The notes below the pieces were generated by a model, which was not told where the DNA came from, ran no database searches, and worked only from the letters and a program-made list of their open reading frames with translations. The translations under genes and the position numbers were made by a program. Below, in pieces: positions 41,518-50,945 of a DNA stretch of 64,000 bases (position 1 is its first letter; each line of letters opens with the position of its first letter). Origin of the DNA: Clostridium paridis (lineage in GTDB: Bacteria > Bacillota > Clostridia > Clostridiales > Clostridiaceae); contig NZ_JAESWA010000027.1 in NCBI RefSeq assembly GCF_016765615.1, positions 124,001 through 188,000 of the forward strand, read 5' to 3'.

Positions 41518-42960
41518 ATGAGTAATAAAAAAGTATATGAATTGCCAAAGGATTTCTTTGTAGGAGCTGCAGTATCAGCTTGGCAAACAGAAGGCTGGTC
41601 AGGAAAAAAAGATGGACAAGATTCATACATGGATCTTTGGTATAAATCAACACCTGAGTTATGGCATGATGGATATGGTCCAACAATCGCAACAGATTTT
41701 TATAATAGATATAAAGAAGATGTTCAATTAATGAAAAAGGTTGGCTTACAAAGTTTTAGAACATCTATAGATTGGTCTAGGTTTATAATTAATTATGAAA
41801 CTGTTGAGGTAAACGAGGAAGCAGCTCAGTATTATGATAATCTAATTGATGAATTAATTGCAAATGGAATTGAACCGATGATTTGCTTAGAGCATTATGA
41901 ATTACCAGCACAATTGTTTTTAAATCACGGTGGTTGGGGATCAAAGCACGTTGTTGAATTATATGTAAAGTATGCAGAAGAAGTGTTTAAGAGATATAGT
42001 CATAAGGTTAAAAAATGGTTTACTTTTAACGAACCAATTGTAGTTCAAACAAGAATATTCTTAGATAGTATTAGATATCCATTTAAACAAGATACTCAAA
42101 CTGCTATGCAATGGAACTACAATAAAATACTAGCTACAGCAAAAGTTATTAATGTTTTTAAAGAAGGTGGATACAATAAGGATGGAGGAAAGATAGGTGT
42201 TATCTTAAATCCTGATGTATGCTATCCTAGATCTTCAGCAAAGCATGACGTAGAAGCTGCTGATAAGTTTGATTTATTCTTTAATAGAATTTTCTTAGAT
42301 CCTTCAATTAAAGGAGAAGTTCCAGCAGAGTTAATTTCAATATTAAAGGAACATAACTGTTGCTTTGAGTATACAGAAGAAGAACTTGAAATAATCAAGA
42401 ACAATACTATTGATGTATTAGGAGTAAATATATACGCTCCTACAAGAGTTAAAGCAAGAAATGAAGCATGGAATCCTAATGTTCCATTCCATCCATCATA
42501 TTTCTTTGATAAACATGAACTTCAAGGAAGAAAGATGAATCCATTTAGAGGATGGGAGATATATCCTAAGGTAATGTATGATTTTGCAATTAGAATGAAA
42601 GAAGAGTATGGAAATATCGAATGGTTTATTGCAGAAAATGGAATGGGAGTAGAAAACGAATATAAGTATAAGAACCAAGAAGGAGTAATCCAAGATGATT
42701 ATAGAATAGAATTTATTTCTGATCACTTAAGATGGCTTCTAAAAGGTATTGAAGAAGGGTCAAACTGTACAGGATATATGCTTTGGGCATTTACTGATAA
42801 TGTATCTCCACAAAATGCATTCAAAAATAGATATGGATTAGTAGAGATAAACTTAGAAGATAACAGAAATAGAAAGATCAAAAAATCTGGTGAATGGTAT
42901 AAAAAACTTAGTGAAGAAAGAAAATTTGAATTTGATGATTTTAATTTTGAATATAAATAA
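41518..42960 (+). CDS. GH1 glycosidase, probable 6-phospho-beta-glucosidase
   Basis: A 480-residue family GH1 enzyme. The acid/base Glu172 is in FTFNEP and the nucleophile Glu373 is in FIAENGMGVEN. The C-terminal AFKNRYGLVEI region includes residues that bind the 6-phosphate in related enzymes. It should hydrolyse an imported 6-phosphorylated beta-glucoside. It differs notably from the second GH1 at 56101 (TFNEI, conventional QAEG start versus SAWQTEGWSG here), fitting a special aglycone such as an aldonic acid. GGAGGAAG precedes the ATG. Confidence 0.9.
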   Translation: MSNKKVYELPKDFFVGAAVSAWQTEGWSGKKDGQDSYMDLWYKSTPELWHDGYGPTIATDFYNRYKEDVQLMKKVGLQSFRTSIDWSRFIINYETVEVNEEAAQYYDNLIDELIANGIEPMICLEHYELPAQLFLNHGGWGSKHVVELYVKYAEEVFKRYSHKVKKWFTFNEPIVVQTRIFLDSIRYPFKQDTQTAMQWNYNKILATAKVINVFKEGGYNKDGGKIGVILNPDVCYPRSSAKHDVEAADKFDLFFNRIFLDPSIKGEVPAELISILKEHNCCFEYTEEELEIIKNNTIDVLGVNIYAPTRVKARNEAWNPNVPFHPSYFFDKHELQGRKMNPFRGWEIYPKVMYDFAIRMKEEYGNIEWFIAENGMGVENEYKYKNQEGVIQDDYRIEFISDHLRWLLKGIEEGSNCTGYMLWAFTDNVSPQNAFKNRYGLVEINLEDNRNRKIKKSGEWYKKLSEERKFEFDDFNFEYK

Positions 42961-42978
42961 AAATATGAGGTGATTGAT

Positions 42979-43290
42979 ATGAATATATTATTAATTTGTT
43001 CAGCAGGTATGTCAACAAGTCTATTAGTAACTAAAATGAAAAAAGCAGCAGAGGAAAAAGGAATAGAAGCAGAAATTTGGGCTGTATCTACTGATGCAGT
43101 AGATAGAAACCTTCCAAAAGCTGATGTAGCATTAATTGGACCACAAATAAGATTCCAATTAAAAGTTCTAAAAGAAAAAGGATCAAAGATTGGCGTTCCA
43201 GTAGATGTAATTGATTCTGTAGATTATGGTATGTGTAATGGTCCTAAGGTTTTAGCTAAGGCTATGAAAATGATAGAAGAAAACAAATAA
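42979..43290 (+). CDS. PTS lactose/cellobiose-family IIB component
   Basis: A 103-residue Lac-family IIB with the phosphorylated Cys7 in the P-loop [16 protein letters not shown]. The rest fits the short IIB fold ([36 protein letters not shown]). ATG 42979 follows GAGGTGAT; a GTG nine nt upstream is inside the ribosome binding site. Last gene of the sigma-54 operon before a terminator. It partners IIA at 35271 and IIC at 39066. Confidence 0.94.
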   Translation: MNILLICSAGMSTSLLVTKMKKAAEEKGIEAEIWAVSTDAVDRNLPKADVALIGPQIRFQLKVLKEKGSKIGVPVDVIDSVDYGMCNGPKVLAKAMKMIEENK

Positions 43291-43300
43291 TATTAATTCA

Positions 43301-43333
43301 TAAAGGCTACCAAAAATGGTAGCCTTTAATTTT
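43301..43333 (+). terminator. Terminator of the sigma-54 PTS operon
   Basis: TAAAGGCTACCA (43301-43312) pairs with TGGTAGCCTTTA (43317-43328), 4-nt loop, followed by ATTTTC. The short T-run may allow read-through into the GH4 gene. Confidence 0.75.
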
Positions 43334-43416
43334 CAAATTTAGAAAACTGGTTAGCAATGTAAAGGTTTATAATTGTTTTGTGCAATAAAAACAAATTAGA
43401 AGAAGAGGTGAAGGGT

Positions 43417-44769
43417 ATGAAAAAGAAAGAATTAAAAATAGTGACAATTGGAGGAGGCTCAAGTTATACTCCAGAACTTATTGAAGGATATATCAAAAGA
43501 AAGGACGAGCTTCCAATAAAAGAAATTTGGCTAGTAGATATTGAGGATGGAAGAGAAAAACTAGAGATTGTTGGTGCAATGGCTCAAAGAATGGTTAAGG
43601 CAGCAGGACTTGACTGGAAAGTATATTTAACTTTAGACAGAAGAGAAGCCTTAAAGGATGCAGATTTTGTATCAACTCAATTTAGAGTAGGACTTCTTGA
43701 TGCTAGAATCAAGGATGAAAGAATTCCTTTAAGCCATGGAATATTAGGACAAGAAACTAATGGAGCAGGAGGAATGTTTAAAGCTTTTAGAACAATTCCT
43801 GTAATTTTAGATATAATTAAAGATATGAAAGAGTTATGCCCTAATGCTTGGCTCGTTAATTTTACAAACCCATCAGGAATGGTTACAGAAGCAGCTATAA
43901 AACATGGAGGTTGGGACAGAACTGTAGGGCTATGTAATGTTCCAATAGGTGCAATGAGAACTGCTGAGCAAGTTTTAGAAGCTACTGAAAAAGAGCTAAC
44001 ATTCAAGTTTGCAGGACTAAATCATTTCCATTGGCATAGAGTGTGGGATAATGAAGGAAATGAAAGAACTAAAGAAGTATTACAGAAGGTATATGATCCA
44101 AACTCTACTATAGAAGTAGACGAAGTTAAAAATATAAAGAAAACTCCATTTAATTATGAACAACTTTTAGACTTAGGAATAATACCATGTGCATATCATA
44201 GATATTATTATATTTCTGATGATATGTTAAACCATTCTCTTGAAGATTTCAGTAAGGGAGAAACTAGAGCTGAGGTTGTTAAAAAGACTGAAGCTGAATT
44301 ATTTGAACTTTATAAAGATCCAAAGTTAGATTATAAGCCAGAACAATTAACTAAGAGAGGTGGAACTCATTATAGTGATGCAGCGTGCGAGCTTATAGCA
44401 TCAATATATAATGATAAGAAAACCAATATGGTTGTAAGTACTAAAAATAATGGAGCTATTGATGATCTTCCATACGATTCAATAGTAGAAGTTACTAGTA
44501 CAATAACAGCAAGTGGCCCAATTCCTTTAAATTGGGGTAAGTTTGAACCAGGAGCAAGAGGAATGGTACAAATTATGAAGGCTATGGAGGAGCTTACTAT
44601 AGAGGCTGCTATAACAGGAGATTATAATAAAGCACTTCATGCATTTACAATTAATCCATTAGTTCCAAGTGGAAAAATAGCAAAAGAATTATTAGATGAA
44701 ATGCTTATTGCTCATAAAAAACATTTACCTCAATTTGCAGAGAAAATTAAAGAAATAGAAAATAGATAA
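43417..44769 (+). CDS. GH4 6-phospho-beta-glucosidase
   Basis: A 451-residue NAD- and metal-dependent GH4 glycosidase. The Rossmann start is LKIVTIGGGSSYTPEL, the metal-binding segments are NFTNPSGMVTEA and VGLCNVPIGAMRTAE (LicH-like), and GLNHFHWHRVW carries the conserved His. The GLCNVPIG motif supports 6-phospho-beta- rather than alpha-glucosidase specificity. I chose ATG 43417 after GAGGTGAAGG. It follows the PTS operon terminator by about 90 nt, so it may have its own promoter. It could cleave the same or a related phospho-disaccharide as the GH1 enzyme. Confidence 0.9.
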   Translation: MKKKELKIVTIGGGSSYTPELIEGYIKRKDELPIKEIWLVDIEDGREKLEIVGAMAQRMVKAAGLDWKVYLTLDRREALKDADFVSTQFRVGLLDARIKDERIPLSHGILGQETNGAGGMFKAFRTIPVILDIIKDMKELCPNAWLVNFTNPSGMVTEAAIKHGGWDRTVGLCNVPIGAMRTAEQVLEATEKELTFKFAGLNHFHWHRVWDNEGNERTKEVLQKVYDPNSTIEVDEVKNIKKTPFNYEQLLDLGIIPCAYHRYYYISDDMLNHSLEDFSKGETRAEVVKKTEAELFELYKDPKLDYKPEQLTKRGGTHYSDAACELIASIYNDKKTNMVVSTKNNGAIDDLPYDSIVEVTSTITASGPIPLNWGKFEPGARGMVQIMKAMEELTIEAAITGDYNKALHAFTINPLVPSGKIAKELLDEMLIAHKKHLPQFAEKIKEIENR

Positions 44770-44788
44770 AAAATATCTTATTTTAAAT

Positions 44789-44823
44789 AAAAAGTGCGGA
44801 GAAAAAACTTCGCACTTTTTTAT
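44789..44823. terminator. Bidirectional terminator
   Basis: AAAAAGTGCGGAG (44789-44801) pairs with CTTCGCACTTTTT (44808-44820), loop AAAAAA, with T-tracts on both strands between convergent genes. Confidence 0.9.
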
Positions 44824-45203
44824 TATTCAACTAATCCATAACCTAAGAATTCATTAGTATCTGTACTCAGATACACAATCATATTATTAGGTATTGCTTT
44901 GGTTTTTATTGGGAAATCTACAAGATAGACTTCTTTTCCAATGTAAGACTTGTCTGAAATAATGCCCATTCCTTCTTTTAAAGTAATTTTGTCTAGTCTG
45001 CTATCTTTCCAAGTTCCGTCGATTTTTTCTTTATCCCTGGAAGGTAGCTGATTATATGCAGTTTCCCTAATGTCTTGACTCTTTGTGGCTGTATTAGCTC
45101 GAGTTTCATTAATTATATTTGAAGGATTTTTGGTTGATGAGCAACCAGCCAATAGTACTAAAGCTATAACTGATGAAATAATAAGTAATGTTATTTTCTT
45201 CAA
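44823..45203 (-). CDS. Small secreted lipoprotein
   Basis: A 126-residue protein with a lipoprotein signal peptide, LLIISSVIALVLLAGCSS, giving lipidation at the Cys of LAGC. The mature part is a small soluble domain (YNQLPSRDKEKIDGTWKDSRLDKITLKEGMG, YGLVE end). The start is TTG 45203 with AGGAGGTG upstream; a longer reading to 45269 lacks a site. I do not recognise a domain. It is convergent with GH4 and divergent from the amino-acid permease gene. Confidence 0.8.
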   Translation of the reverse strand: MKKITLLIISSVIALVLLAGCSSTKNPSNIINETRANTATKSQDIRETAYNQLPSRDKEKIDGTWKDSRLDKITLKEGMGIISDKSYIGKEVYLVDFPIKTKAIPNNMIVYLSTDTNEFLGYGLVE

Positions 45204-45606
45204 TTGACACCTCCTATTTTTCAAAATAGTCGTACATAATATGATATTTAAATTATATTTTATTTTCAAGTTAATTACTAATTAAGAATTGTTTACAAGT
45301 AGTTTAACGAGGACAGCTTAAATATTATTGATGTTTTATTTAATAAATAAAAGGGTTCAGAAGGTAAAATTTACTTAAATAGTATATTCATAATTAATAA
45401 ATTAATATTTTGACTAAAAAATTAAATAAATAATTAATAAATTGAAAAAAATAAACCAAATAAAAGAGAAATATGAGTAATTATAGGGAAATATCTATGA
45501 AAAAATTATAAATTAGTATATAATAGTGAACCGTACTGATAAATTTTCATATATATTAATTTATTATTGATAATTTAATTAATCTTGATCCTATGAGGAG
45601 GACGTA
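45204..45606 (+). promoter_or_regulatory. 403-bp region upstream of the amino-acid permease
   Basis: Very AT-rich with no ORF. A plausible -10 (TATAAT within AGTATATAATAG, near 45518-45527) lies about 80 nt before the permease start. TTATTATTGATAATTTAAT near 45564 resembles half of the palindromes at 23401 and 60852. I see no riboswitch or T-box. Confidence 0.4.
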
Positions 45607-46989
45607 ATGAACATATTTAAGAAAAAAACCCTCGAACAAATACTTGAGGGTGCAAATAAAACTGGTCTAAAGAAAAACTTAAAAGCTAGAGATATAGCAG
45701 CATTAGGTATTGGGGCAGTAGTAGGAGTTGGTATATTCGTAGCAACAGGAGAGGGAGCACATGCAGCAGGACCGGCAGTTATAGTATCTTTCATAATTGC
45801 AGCTATTGTAGCATGTTTATGTGGACTTTCTTATACAGAACTTTCAACAATGTTCCCAGTTGCAGGAAGTACATATTCCTATGCATATATAACATTTGGG
45901 GAAATAATAGCTATGATAATTGGGTGGTGTCTTACTGCTGAATATCTAGTTGCATGTAGTGCAGTTGCATCAGGATGGTCAGGAACTTTCCTTGGAATAT
46001 TAAGCAACCTTGGTATAACATTACCAACAGCATTAACAGCATCTCCAAGTAAAGGCGGTATTGTAGATCTTCCAGCAATTCTTATAATAGCAGTTATAAC
46101 TATAATGCTATGTTATGGAATGAAGGAAAGTGCAAGAGTAAATAATATAATGGTAGGAATCAAAATTTGCATAATTCTTTTATTTGTTATTTTAGGATCT
46201 TCACATATAAATGTAGCTAACTACAAACCATTTATCCCATTTGGATGGAAGGGTGTATTTGCAGGAACCGCAACAATATTCTTCTCTTATATAGGTTTTG
46301 ATGCTATATCAACAGCAGCAGAAGAAGCTGAAAACCCAAAGAGAGATATACCTTTAGGTTTAATTATGTGCCTAGTAGTTGTAAGCTTTTTATACATTTC
46401 AGTAGCCTTTGTATTAACAGGAATGGTTCCATTTAAAGAAATTATTTCTGAAAATGCAGTTCCAGGTGCTCTAGCAAGAGTAGGGATTAATTGGGGTTCA
46501 GCTTTAGTAGGAACTGGAGCTATAATTGGTATGATATCAACTATATTAGCAGTATTATACGGCCAAGTAAGAGTATTTATGGTAATGTCAAGAGATGGTC
46601 TTTTACCTAAGATGTTCTCAAAGGTTCATAAGACACATAAGACACCATATATCTCAACAATAATAACTGGTACTGTAGCTGCGATTATTGCAGGTTTCTT
46701 ACCACTTGATTTGATAGTTCAATTTTTAAGTATAGGTACGTTATTAAGTTTTATAGTTGTATCATTAGCAGTAATAACACTTAGAATAAAGATGCCTAAT
46801 TTTGAAAGAATATTTAGATGTCCAGGAGTACCATTTACTCCAGTTATAACAATAATTTGTTGTATATATCTACTATCAAGATTGCACTTAAAAACATGGA
46901 TTGGATTTATAATATGGCTTATTATTGGTATGATTGTTTACTTCACATATGGAAGAAAGCATAGTGTACTACAAAATGAAGATAAGTAA
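45607..46989 (+). CDS. APC-family amino-acid permease
   Basis: A 460-residue transporter of the APC superfamily, CAT-like cationic amino-acid group, with about 12 helices. Family segments are LGIGAVVGVGIFVATGEGAHAAGPA (helix 1), SYTELSTMFPVAGSTYSYAYITFGE, IFFSYIGFDAISTAAEEAENPKRDIP and the C-terminal FRCPGVPFTP. AGGAGGACGTA precedes ATG 45607. It takes up amino acids with protons. The exact substrate is not evident. A strong terminator follows and the gene stands alone. Confidence 0.93.
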   Translation: MNIFKKKTLEQILEGANKTGLKKNLKARDIAALGIGAVVGVGIFVATGEGAHAAGPAVIVSFIIAAIVACLCGLSYTELSTMFPVAGSTYSYAYITFGEIIAMIIGWCLTAEYLVACSAVASGWSGTFLGILSNLGITLPTALTASPSKGGIVDLPAILIIAVITIMLCYGMKESARVNNIMVGIKICIILLFVILGSSHINVANYKPFIPFGWKGVFAGTATIFFSYIGFDAISTAAEEAENPKRDIPLGLIMCLVVVSFLYISVAFVLTGMVPFKEIISENAVPGALARVGINWGSALVGTGAIIGMISTILAVLYGQVRVFMVMSRDGLLPKMFSKVHKTHKTPYISTIITGTVAAIIAGFLPLDLIVQFLSIGTLLSFIVVSLAVITLRIKMPNFERIFRCPGVPFTPVITIICCIYLLSRLHLKTWIGFIIWLIIGMIVYFTYGRKHSVLQNEDK

Positions 46990-47001
46990 TATATGAATAG
47001 C

Positions 47002-47034
47002 AAAGTGTCTCAATATATTTGAGGCACTTTTTTT
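47002..47034 (+). terminator. Terminator after the permease
   Basis: AAAGTGTCTCAA (47002-47013) pairs with TTGAGGCACTTT (47019-47030) with one wobble, followed by TTTTA. Confidence 0.88.
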
Positions 47035-47148
47035 ATCAATAAAGGGGCTGAAACACATAAAAATCACACAATTAATCTAAAATATTTACAAATTTATATG
47101 TTAAAATAAGAGAAAATAAAGAACTAAAATAAATTTGAGGTGATTAAT

Positions 47149-47829
47149 TTGCCAAAACGTGTATATCTTGTAGAGGATGAAAAAAGTTTAAATATTTTAT
47201 TAGAAAAATATCTTCAAAGAGAGGGTTATGATGTAACCACCTTTTCAGATGGACTTTCTGCATTAGAAAGAATATCAGATGAACCGGATCTTTGGATATT
47301 AGATATAATGCTCCCTGGGGTTGATGGGTATTCAATAATTAAAGCTGTGAAAGAGAATAACAAAAATACACCAGTTATCTTTATGTCAGCTAGAAATGAA
47401 GAATTAGATAGAGTTGTAGGCTTAGAATTAGGAAGTGATGACTATTTATCAAAACCTTTTCTACCTAGAGAACTTATTATTAGAACAAACAAGCTTATGG
47501 AAAGACTTTATGGTAATGAAAAAGAGGATACAGATAGTGAAACTATTAATATCGGTGAATATAGAATTAGTAATAAACAAAGAACAGTATTTTTAGGAGA
47601 CACAGAGATCCAATTGACTAAGATGGAATTTGAATTATTAAATTATTTAGCTGAAAATAAAAATAATGTAATATCTAGGGAACAGATCCTAACAAGGGTT
47701 TGGGGAGAAGACTATTTTGGTTCAGATAGAGTAGTAGATGATACAATCAGAAGGCTTCGTAAAAAGGTAGATCAGTTGAATATTGAAACTTTATATGGCT
47801 ACGGATATAAGTTGGTACATAAATCATGA
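47149..47829 (+). CDS. OmpR-family response regulator
   Basis: A 226-residue two-component regulator. The receiver has YLVEDEKS, phosphoacceptor Asp52 in WILDIMLPGVDGYS, and KPF at the active site; the C-terminal winged helix ends in DDTIRRLRKKVDQLNIETLYGYGYKLV. The start is TTG 47149 after GAGGTGATT; a GTG at 47140 lies in the ribosome binding site. It overlaps the histidine kinase gene by 4 nt. Its regulon is unknown; membrane and envelope genes lie downstream. Confidence 0.94.
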   Translation: MPKRVYLVEDEKSLNILLEKYLQREGYDVTTFSDGLSALERISDEPDLWILDIMLPGVDGYSIIKAVKENNKNTPVIFMSARNEELDRVVGLELGSDDYLSKPFLPRELIIRTNKLMERLYGNEKEDTDSETINIGEYRISNKQRTVFLGDTEIQLTKMEFELLNYLAENKNNVISREQILTRVWGEDYFGSDRVVDDTIRRLRKKVDQLNIETLYGYGYKLVHKS

Positions 47830-49223
47830 AGTTTTTTAAGTTTAAGTCATTAACTATGAGAATCTGGACTACTTTTACTTTTATAATACTTATAATAATA
47901 TGTAGTATTTCTTTCTTATATCTGGTTGCAGTTAGAAGCTATAATGATAATGCAAAGATTCAAGATTTGAAAGTTGTACATGATATGATACTAAAAGGAG
48001 ACAATTCTAATGCACCTAATAGGTTTGATGAATTTAAGAATCTTAAAGGTAGTGAGAATTTCATAGTAAGAAAGGGTAGTAGTAATACTACCGATATACA
48101 GGACATGATTAAGGCAAGGAATGGCAACCCTCCACCAGGGGGAGATAATGGCCATTTGCCTCCAAATATAAATGGAACGGATCTTAAAGAATGGATGGCA
48201 AGCTACATAAGTGGTAATAACATTTATGAGGAGGTACATAAAGCATCTTATGGGAATATGAAGTTTACATTTATCATAAGCTCTATGGAATCTCAGAATG
48301 GAGATAAAGCATATTTAATTACTTTTATTCCTAATATACAAGACAACACCATCTTATATACAGTAATTATAATTGGACTAGTATTTATAGCCATAGGATT
48401 CTTAACAGCTAAGTTGGTAGCAAACTATATATCAAAACCTCTTAAAGAACTAGAAGATCATACTGTAAGAATTGCACATAAAGACTGGAAAGAACCAATT
48501 ATAATTAAAAATGAAGATGAAATAGGAAGATTAGCTGAAGCTATGAATAGGATGCAAAAAGAGTTGAAGATAGCTGATCAAGAGGAAAAAATGTTTCTCC
48601 AAAGTATCTCACATGATTTAAAAACCCCAGTAATGGTAATTATGAGTCATGCAGAGGCTATAATTGACGGGGTATATATAGATTCTGTTGAGAAAACAGC
48701 TGAGATAATAAAAGAAGAAGCAATAAGCTTAGAGAAGAAGATAAAACAATTATTATATCTAAATACTCTAGATTATGTTTTAGGAAATGGCAATGAAGAT
48801 TCTGAGTTTAATTTAAATGAATTACTTATACATATTATAAGTAGATTAGAAGTTGTTAATAGTAAAATAGAGTGGGATTTAGATTTAGATAAAATCAGCA
48901 TAAACGGAAATAAAGATAAAATAAAAGTTGCAATTGAGAACATATTAGAAAACGGACTTAGATATGCAGAAAGTACAATTAAAGTAAAGCTTAAAAAGGA
49001 AAATGAATCAGCAATACTTGAAATATATAATGATGGACCTAATATACCAGAAAAAAGTATAAATCATATATTTGAAAATTTATATAAAGATAAGACTGGT
49101 AATTTTGGATTAGGATTAGCAATAACTAAAAAGATTATTGACTTCTATAATGGTGAGATTAAAGCAGTAAATAGAGACAATGGAGTAAGTTTTATAATCA
49201 AGTATCCACTTAAGGATAAATAA
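47826..49223 (+). CDS. Sensor histidine kinase
   Basis: A 465-residue membrane kinase: TM1 near residues 13-32, an extracellular domain of about 140 residues with a Pro/Gly/Asn-rich segment (NGNPPPGGDNGHLPPNINGTD), TM2 (TVIIIGLVFIAIGFLTAK), HAMP, the His box SISHDLKTPV, and ATPase boxes NILENGLRYAE, NDGPN and FGLGLAITKKI. Translationally coupled to the response regulator upstream. The stimulus is unknown. The Pro/Gly/Asn-rich sensor stretch is like low-complexity segments in the glycosyltransferase (51953) and chemoreceptor (54238) nearby. Confidence 0.93.
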   Translation: MKFFKFKSLTMRIWTTFTFIILIIICSISFLYLVAVRSYNDNAKIQDLKVVHDMILKGDNSNAPNRFDEFKNLKGSENFIVRKGSSNTTDIQDMIKARNGNPPPGGDNGHLPPNINGTDLKEWMASYISGNNIYEEVHKASYGNMKFTFIISSMESQNGDKAYLITFIPNIQDNTILYTVIIIGLVFIAIGFLTAKLVANYISKPLKELEDHTVRIAHKDWKEPIIIKNEDEIGRLAEAMNRMQKELKIADQEEKMFLQSISHDLKTPVMVIMSHAEAIIDGVYIDSVEKTAEIIKEEAISLEKKIKQLLYLNTLDYVLGNGNEDSEFNLNELLIHIISRLEVVNSKIEWDLDLDKISINGNKDKIKVAIENILENGLRYAESTIKVKLKKENESAILEIYNDGPNIPEKSINHIFENLYKDKTGNFGLGLAITKKIIDFYNGEIKAVNRDNGVSFIIKYPLKDK

Positions 49224-49242
49224 AAATAAATATAGTATAATG

Positions 49243-49285
49243 AGTAGAGGATAAATAGTTAATTACTATTTATCCTCTACTTTTA
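49243..49285 (+). terminator. Terminator after the two-component operon
   Basis: AGTAGAGGATAAATAGT (49243-49259) pairs perfectly with its complement at 49265-49281, loop of 5 nt, then TTTATT. Confidence 0.92.
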
Positions 49286-49332
49286 TTCTAAAAAGATTTT
49301 TAAAATAGGTTAATTATTGAAAGGGATAAAGA

Positions 49333-49761
49333 ATGATTAAAGAATTAGAAAACTTTGAAGTCGATGAAATTATGGATATATGGTTAGATGTTAATATTAC
49401 AGCACATGATTTTATACCTAAACAATATTGGATTAATAATTATGAGGTTGTTAAGAAAAGATATATACCAGCAGCTACAACATTTGTTTTTAAAGAAGAT
49501 AATATAATTAAAGGTTTCATTAGTGTTCTAGACAAGGCATTTATAGGGGCATTATTTGTTTTGGGAAATTGCCAAGGATGTGGAACAGGAAAGAAGCTAA
49601 TAAATCATTGTAAGGGAATATACTCAAGTTTAGAACTAGGAGTATATTCGGATAATGTAAAAGCTATAAGTTTTTATAAAAGTTGTGGTTTTGAGATAAT
49701 AAAGGAACAGATTAATGAAGACTCAGGATATATTGAATACATTATGAAATGGGAAAAGTAA
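49333..49761 (+). CDS. GNAT-family N-acetyltransferase
   Basis: A 142-residue acetyltransferase. The CoA-binding region is seen in LFVLGNCQGCGTGKKLINHCKGIY, followed by ELGVYSDNVKAISFYKSCGFEIIKEQ, the standard GNAT C-terminal motif. N-terminal IWLDVNITAHDFIPKQYW resembles YjaB-like proteins. AAAGGGATAAAG precedes the ATG. The acceptor is unknown. It is 31 nt upstream of the epimerase-like gene and probably co-transcribed. Confidence 0.9.
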   Translation: MIKELENFEVDEIMDIWLDVNITAHDFIPKQYWINNYEVVKKRYIPAATTFVFKEDNIIKGFISVLDKAFIGALFVLGNCQGCGTGKKLINHCKGIYSSLELGVYSDNVKAISFYKSCGFEIIKEQINEDSGYIEYIMKWEK

Positions 49762-49792
49762 ACATATAATATTATAGCAGGGGGGAATACAA

Positions 49793-50806
49793 GTGAAGGT
49801 TTTATTTATTGGTGGTACCGGAAATATAAGTGGAGAAATATCAAAACTAGTAATAGAAAAAGGGTGGGATTTATATCTTTTAAACCGTGGAAATAGATTA
49901 GATAAAATTCCTGAAGGGGCTAAGGCTATAATAGCTGATATAAATAATGAAGAAGAGGTTTCAAAACTTATTAAGAATATGAAATTTGATGTAGTAGCTG
50001 ATTTTATTGCATTTAAACCAGAACAAATTGAAAGAGATATAAGATTGTTCACTAAGAAAACAAAACAATTCATTTTTATAAGTACAGCATCTGTTTACCA
50101 AAAGCCATCAGCATATCATATGATTACTGAAAGTACTCCGTTATATAATCCATACTGGAAGTATTCTAGAGATAAGATTAAGTGTGAAGAGCTATTGATT
50201 GAGGAGTTTAGGGAAAGTAAGTTTCCAGTTACTATCGTAAGGCCTAGTCATACATACGGAATTGAAAAAATTCCGCTAGCAGTTAAGAGTGGTAAAGGGG
50301 CTTGGTCAGTTATTAATAGAATTATTAATGGTAAGCCAGTTATAATTCATGGTGATGGAACATCATTCTGGACATTGACTCATAATACTGATTTTGCAAA
50401 AGCATTTATAGGATTAATGGGAAATCGTTCGGCCATAGGTGAAGCAGTGCATATTACCTCAGATGAAGCTATAACTTGGAATGAAGTTTATGATTGCATT
50501 GGGAATATACTTAATGTAGAAGTGAAAAAGGTACATGTAGCAAGTGATCTTTTAGTAGCATTAAAGCCAGAACTAGAAGGAGATTTAATAGGGGATAAGG
50601 CTAATAGTCTAATTTTTGATAATAGTAAAATTAAGAGATTAGTACCAGACTTCATAGCAGCTACTAGGTTCTATGAGGGGGTTAAGATTAGTATAGAATA
50701 CTTACTAGCGAATTCCGAGTTACAAGTTGAGGATGAGGAGTTTGACAGTTTTTGTGACAAGGTAATTGAACTTCAAGAAAAAATCATAAGTTCATATAAG
50801 TTATAA
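49793..50806 (+). CDS. NAD-dependent epimerase/dehydratase-like protein
   Basis: A 337-residue short-chain dehydrogenase of the extended type. The Rossmann motif is VLFIGGTGNISGEISK, and the FISTASVYQKP...YWKYSRDKIKCEELL stretch supplies Ser/Tyr-x3-Lys-like residues (YSRDK). TIVRPSHTYGI is another conserved piece. The start is GTG 49793 with GGGGGG upstream. Such proteins modify nucleotide sugars or bind chloroplast-type RNA; here a sugar role is more likely, though not proven. Confidence 0.85.
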   Translation: MKVLFIGGTGNISGEISKLVIEKGWDLYLLNRGNRLDKIPEGAKAIIADINNEEEVSKLIKNMKFDVVADFIAFKPEQIERDIRLFTKKTKQFIFISTASVYQKPSAYHMITESTPLYNPYWKYSRDKIKCEELLIEEFRESKFPVTIVRPSHTYGIEKIPLAVKSGKGAWSVINRIINGKPVIIHGDGTSFWTLTHNTDFAKAFIGLMGNRSAIGEAVHITSDEAITWNEVYDCIGNILNVEVKKVHVASDLLVALKPELEGDLIGDKANSLIFDNSKIKRLVPDFIAATRFYEGVKISIEYLLANSELQVEDEEFDSFCDKVIELQEKIISSYKL

Positions 50807-50815
50807 TAATATTTC

Positions 50816-50846
50816 AAAGCAGAAATCACATAGATTTCTGCTTTTT
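50816..50846 (+). terminator. Terminator
   Basis: AAAGCAGAAATC (50816-50827) pairs with GATTTCTGCTTT (50833-50844), loop ACATA, followed by T residues. It separates the epimerase gene from the glycosyltransferase operon. Confidence 0.9.
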
Positions 50847-50945
50847 GTGTTTTATCACATGAATTTCACATAATTATTTGATATTACTACTACATTTCCT
50901 ATCTATAATTTAAACAAAGAAACTAGTAAAAAGGGAGTGCGCTAA

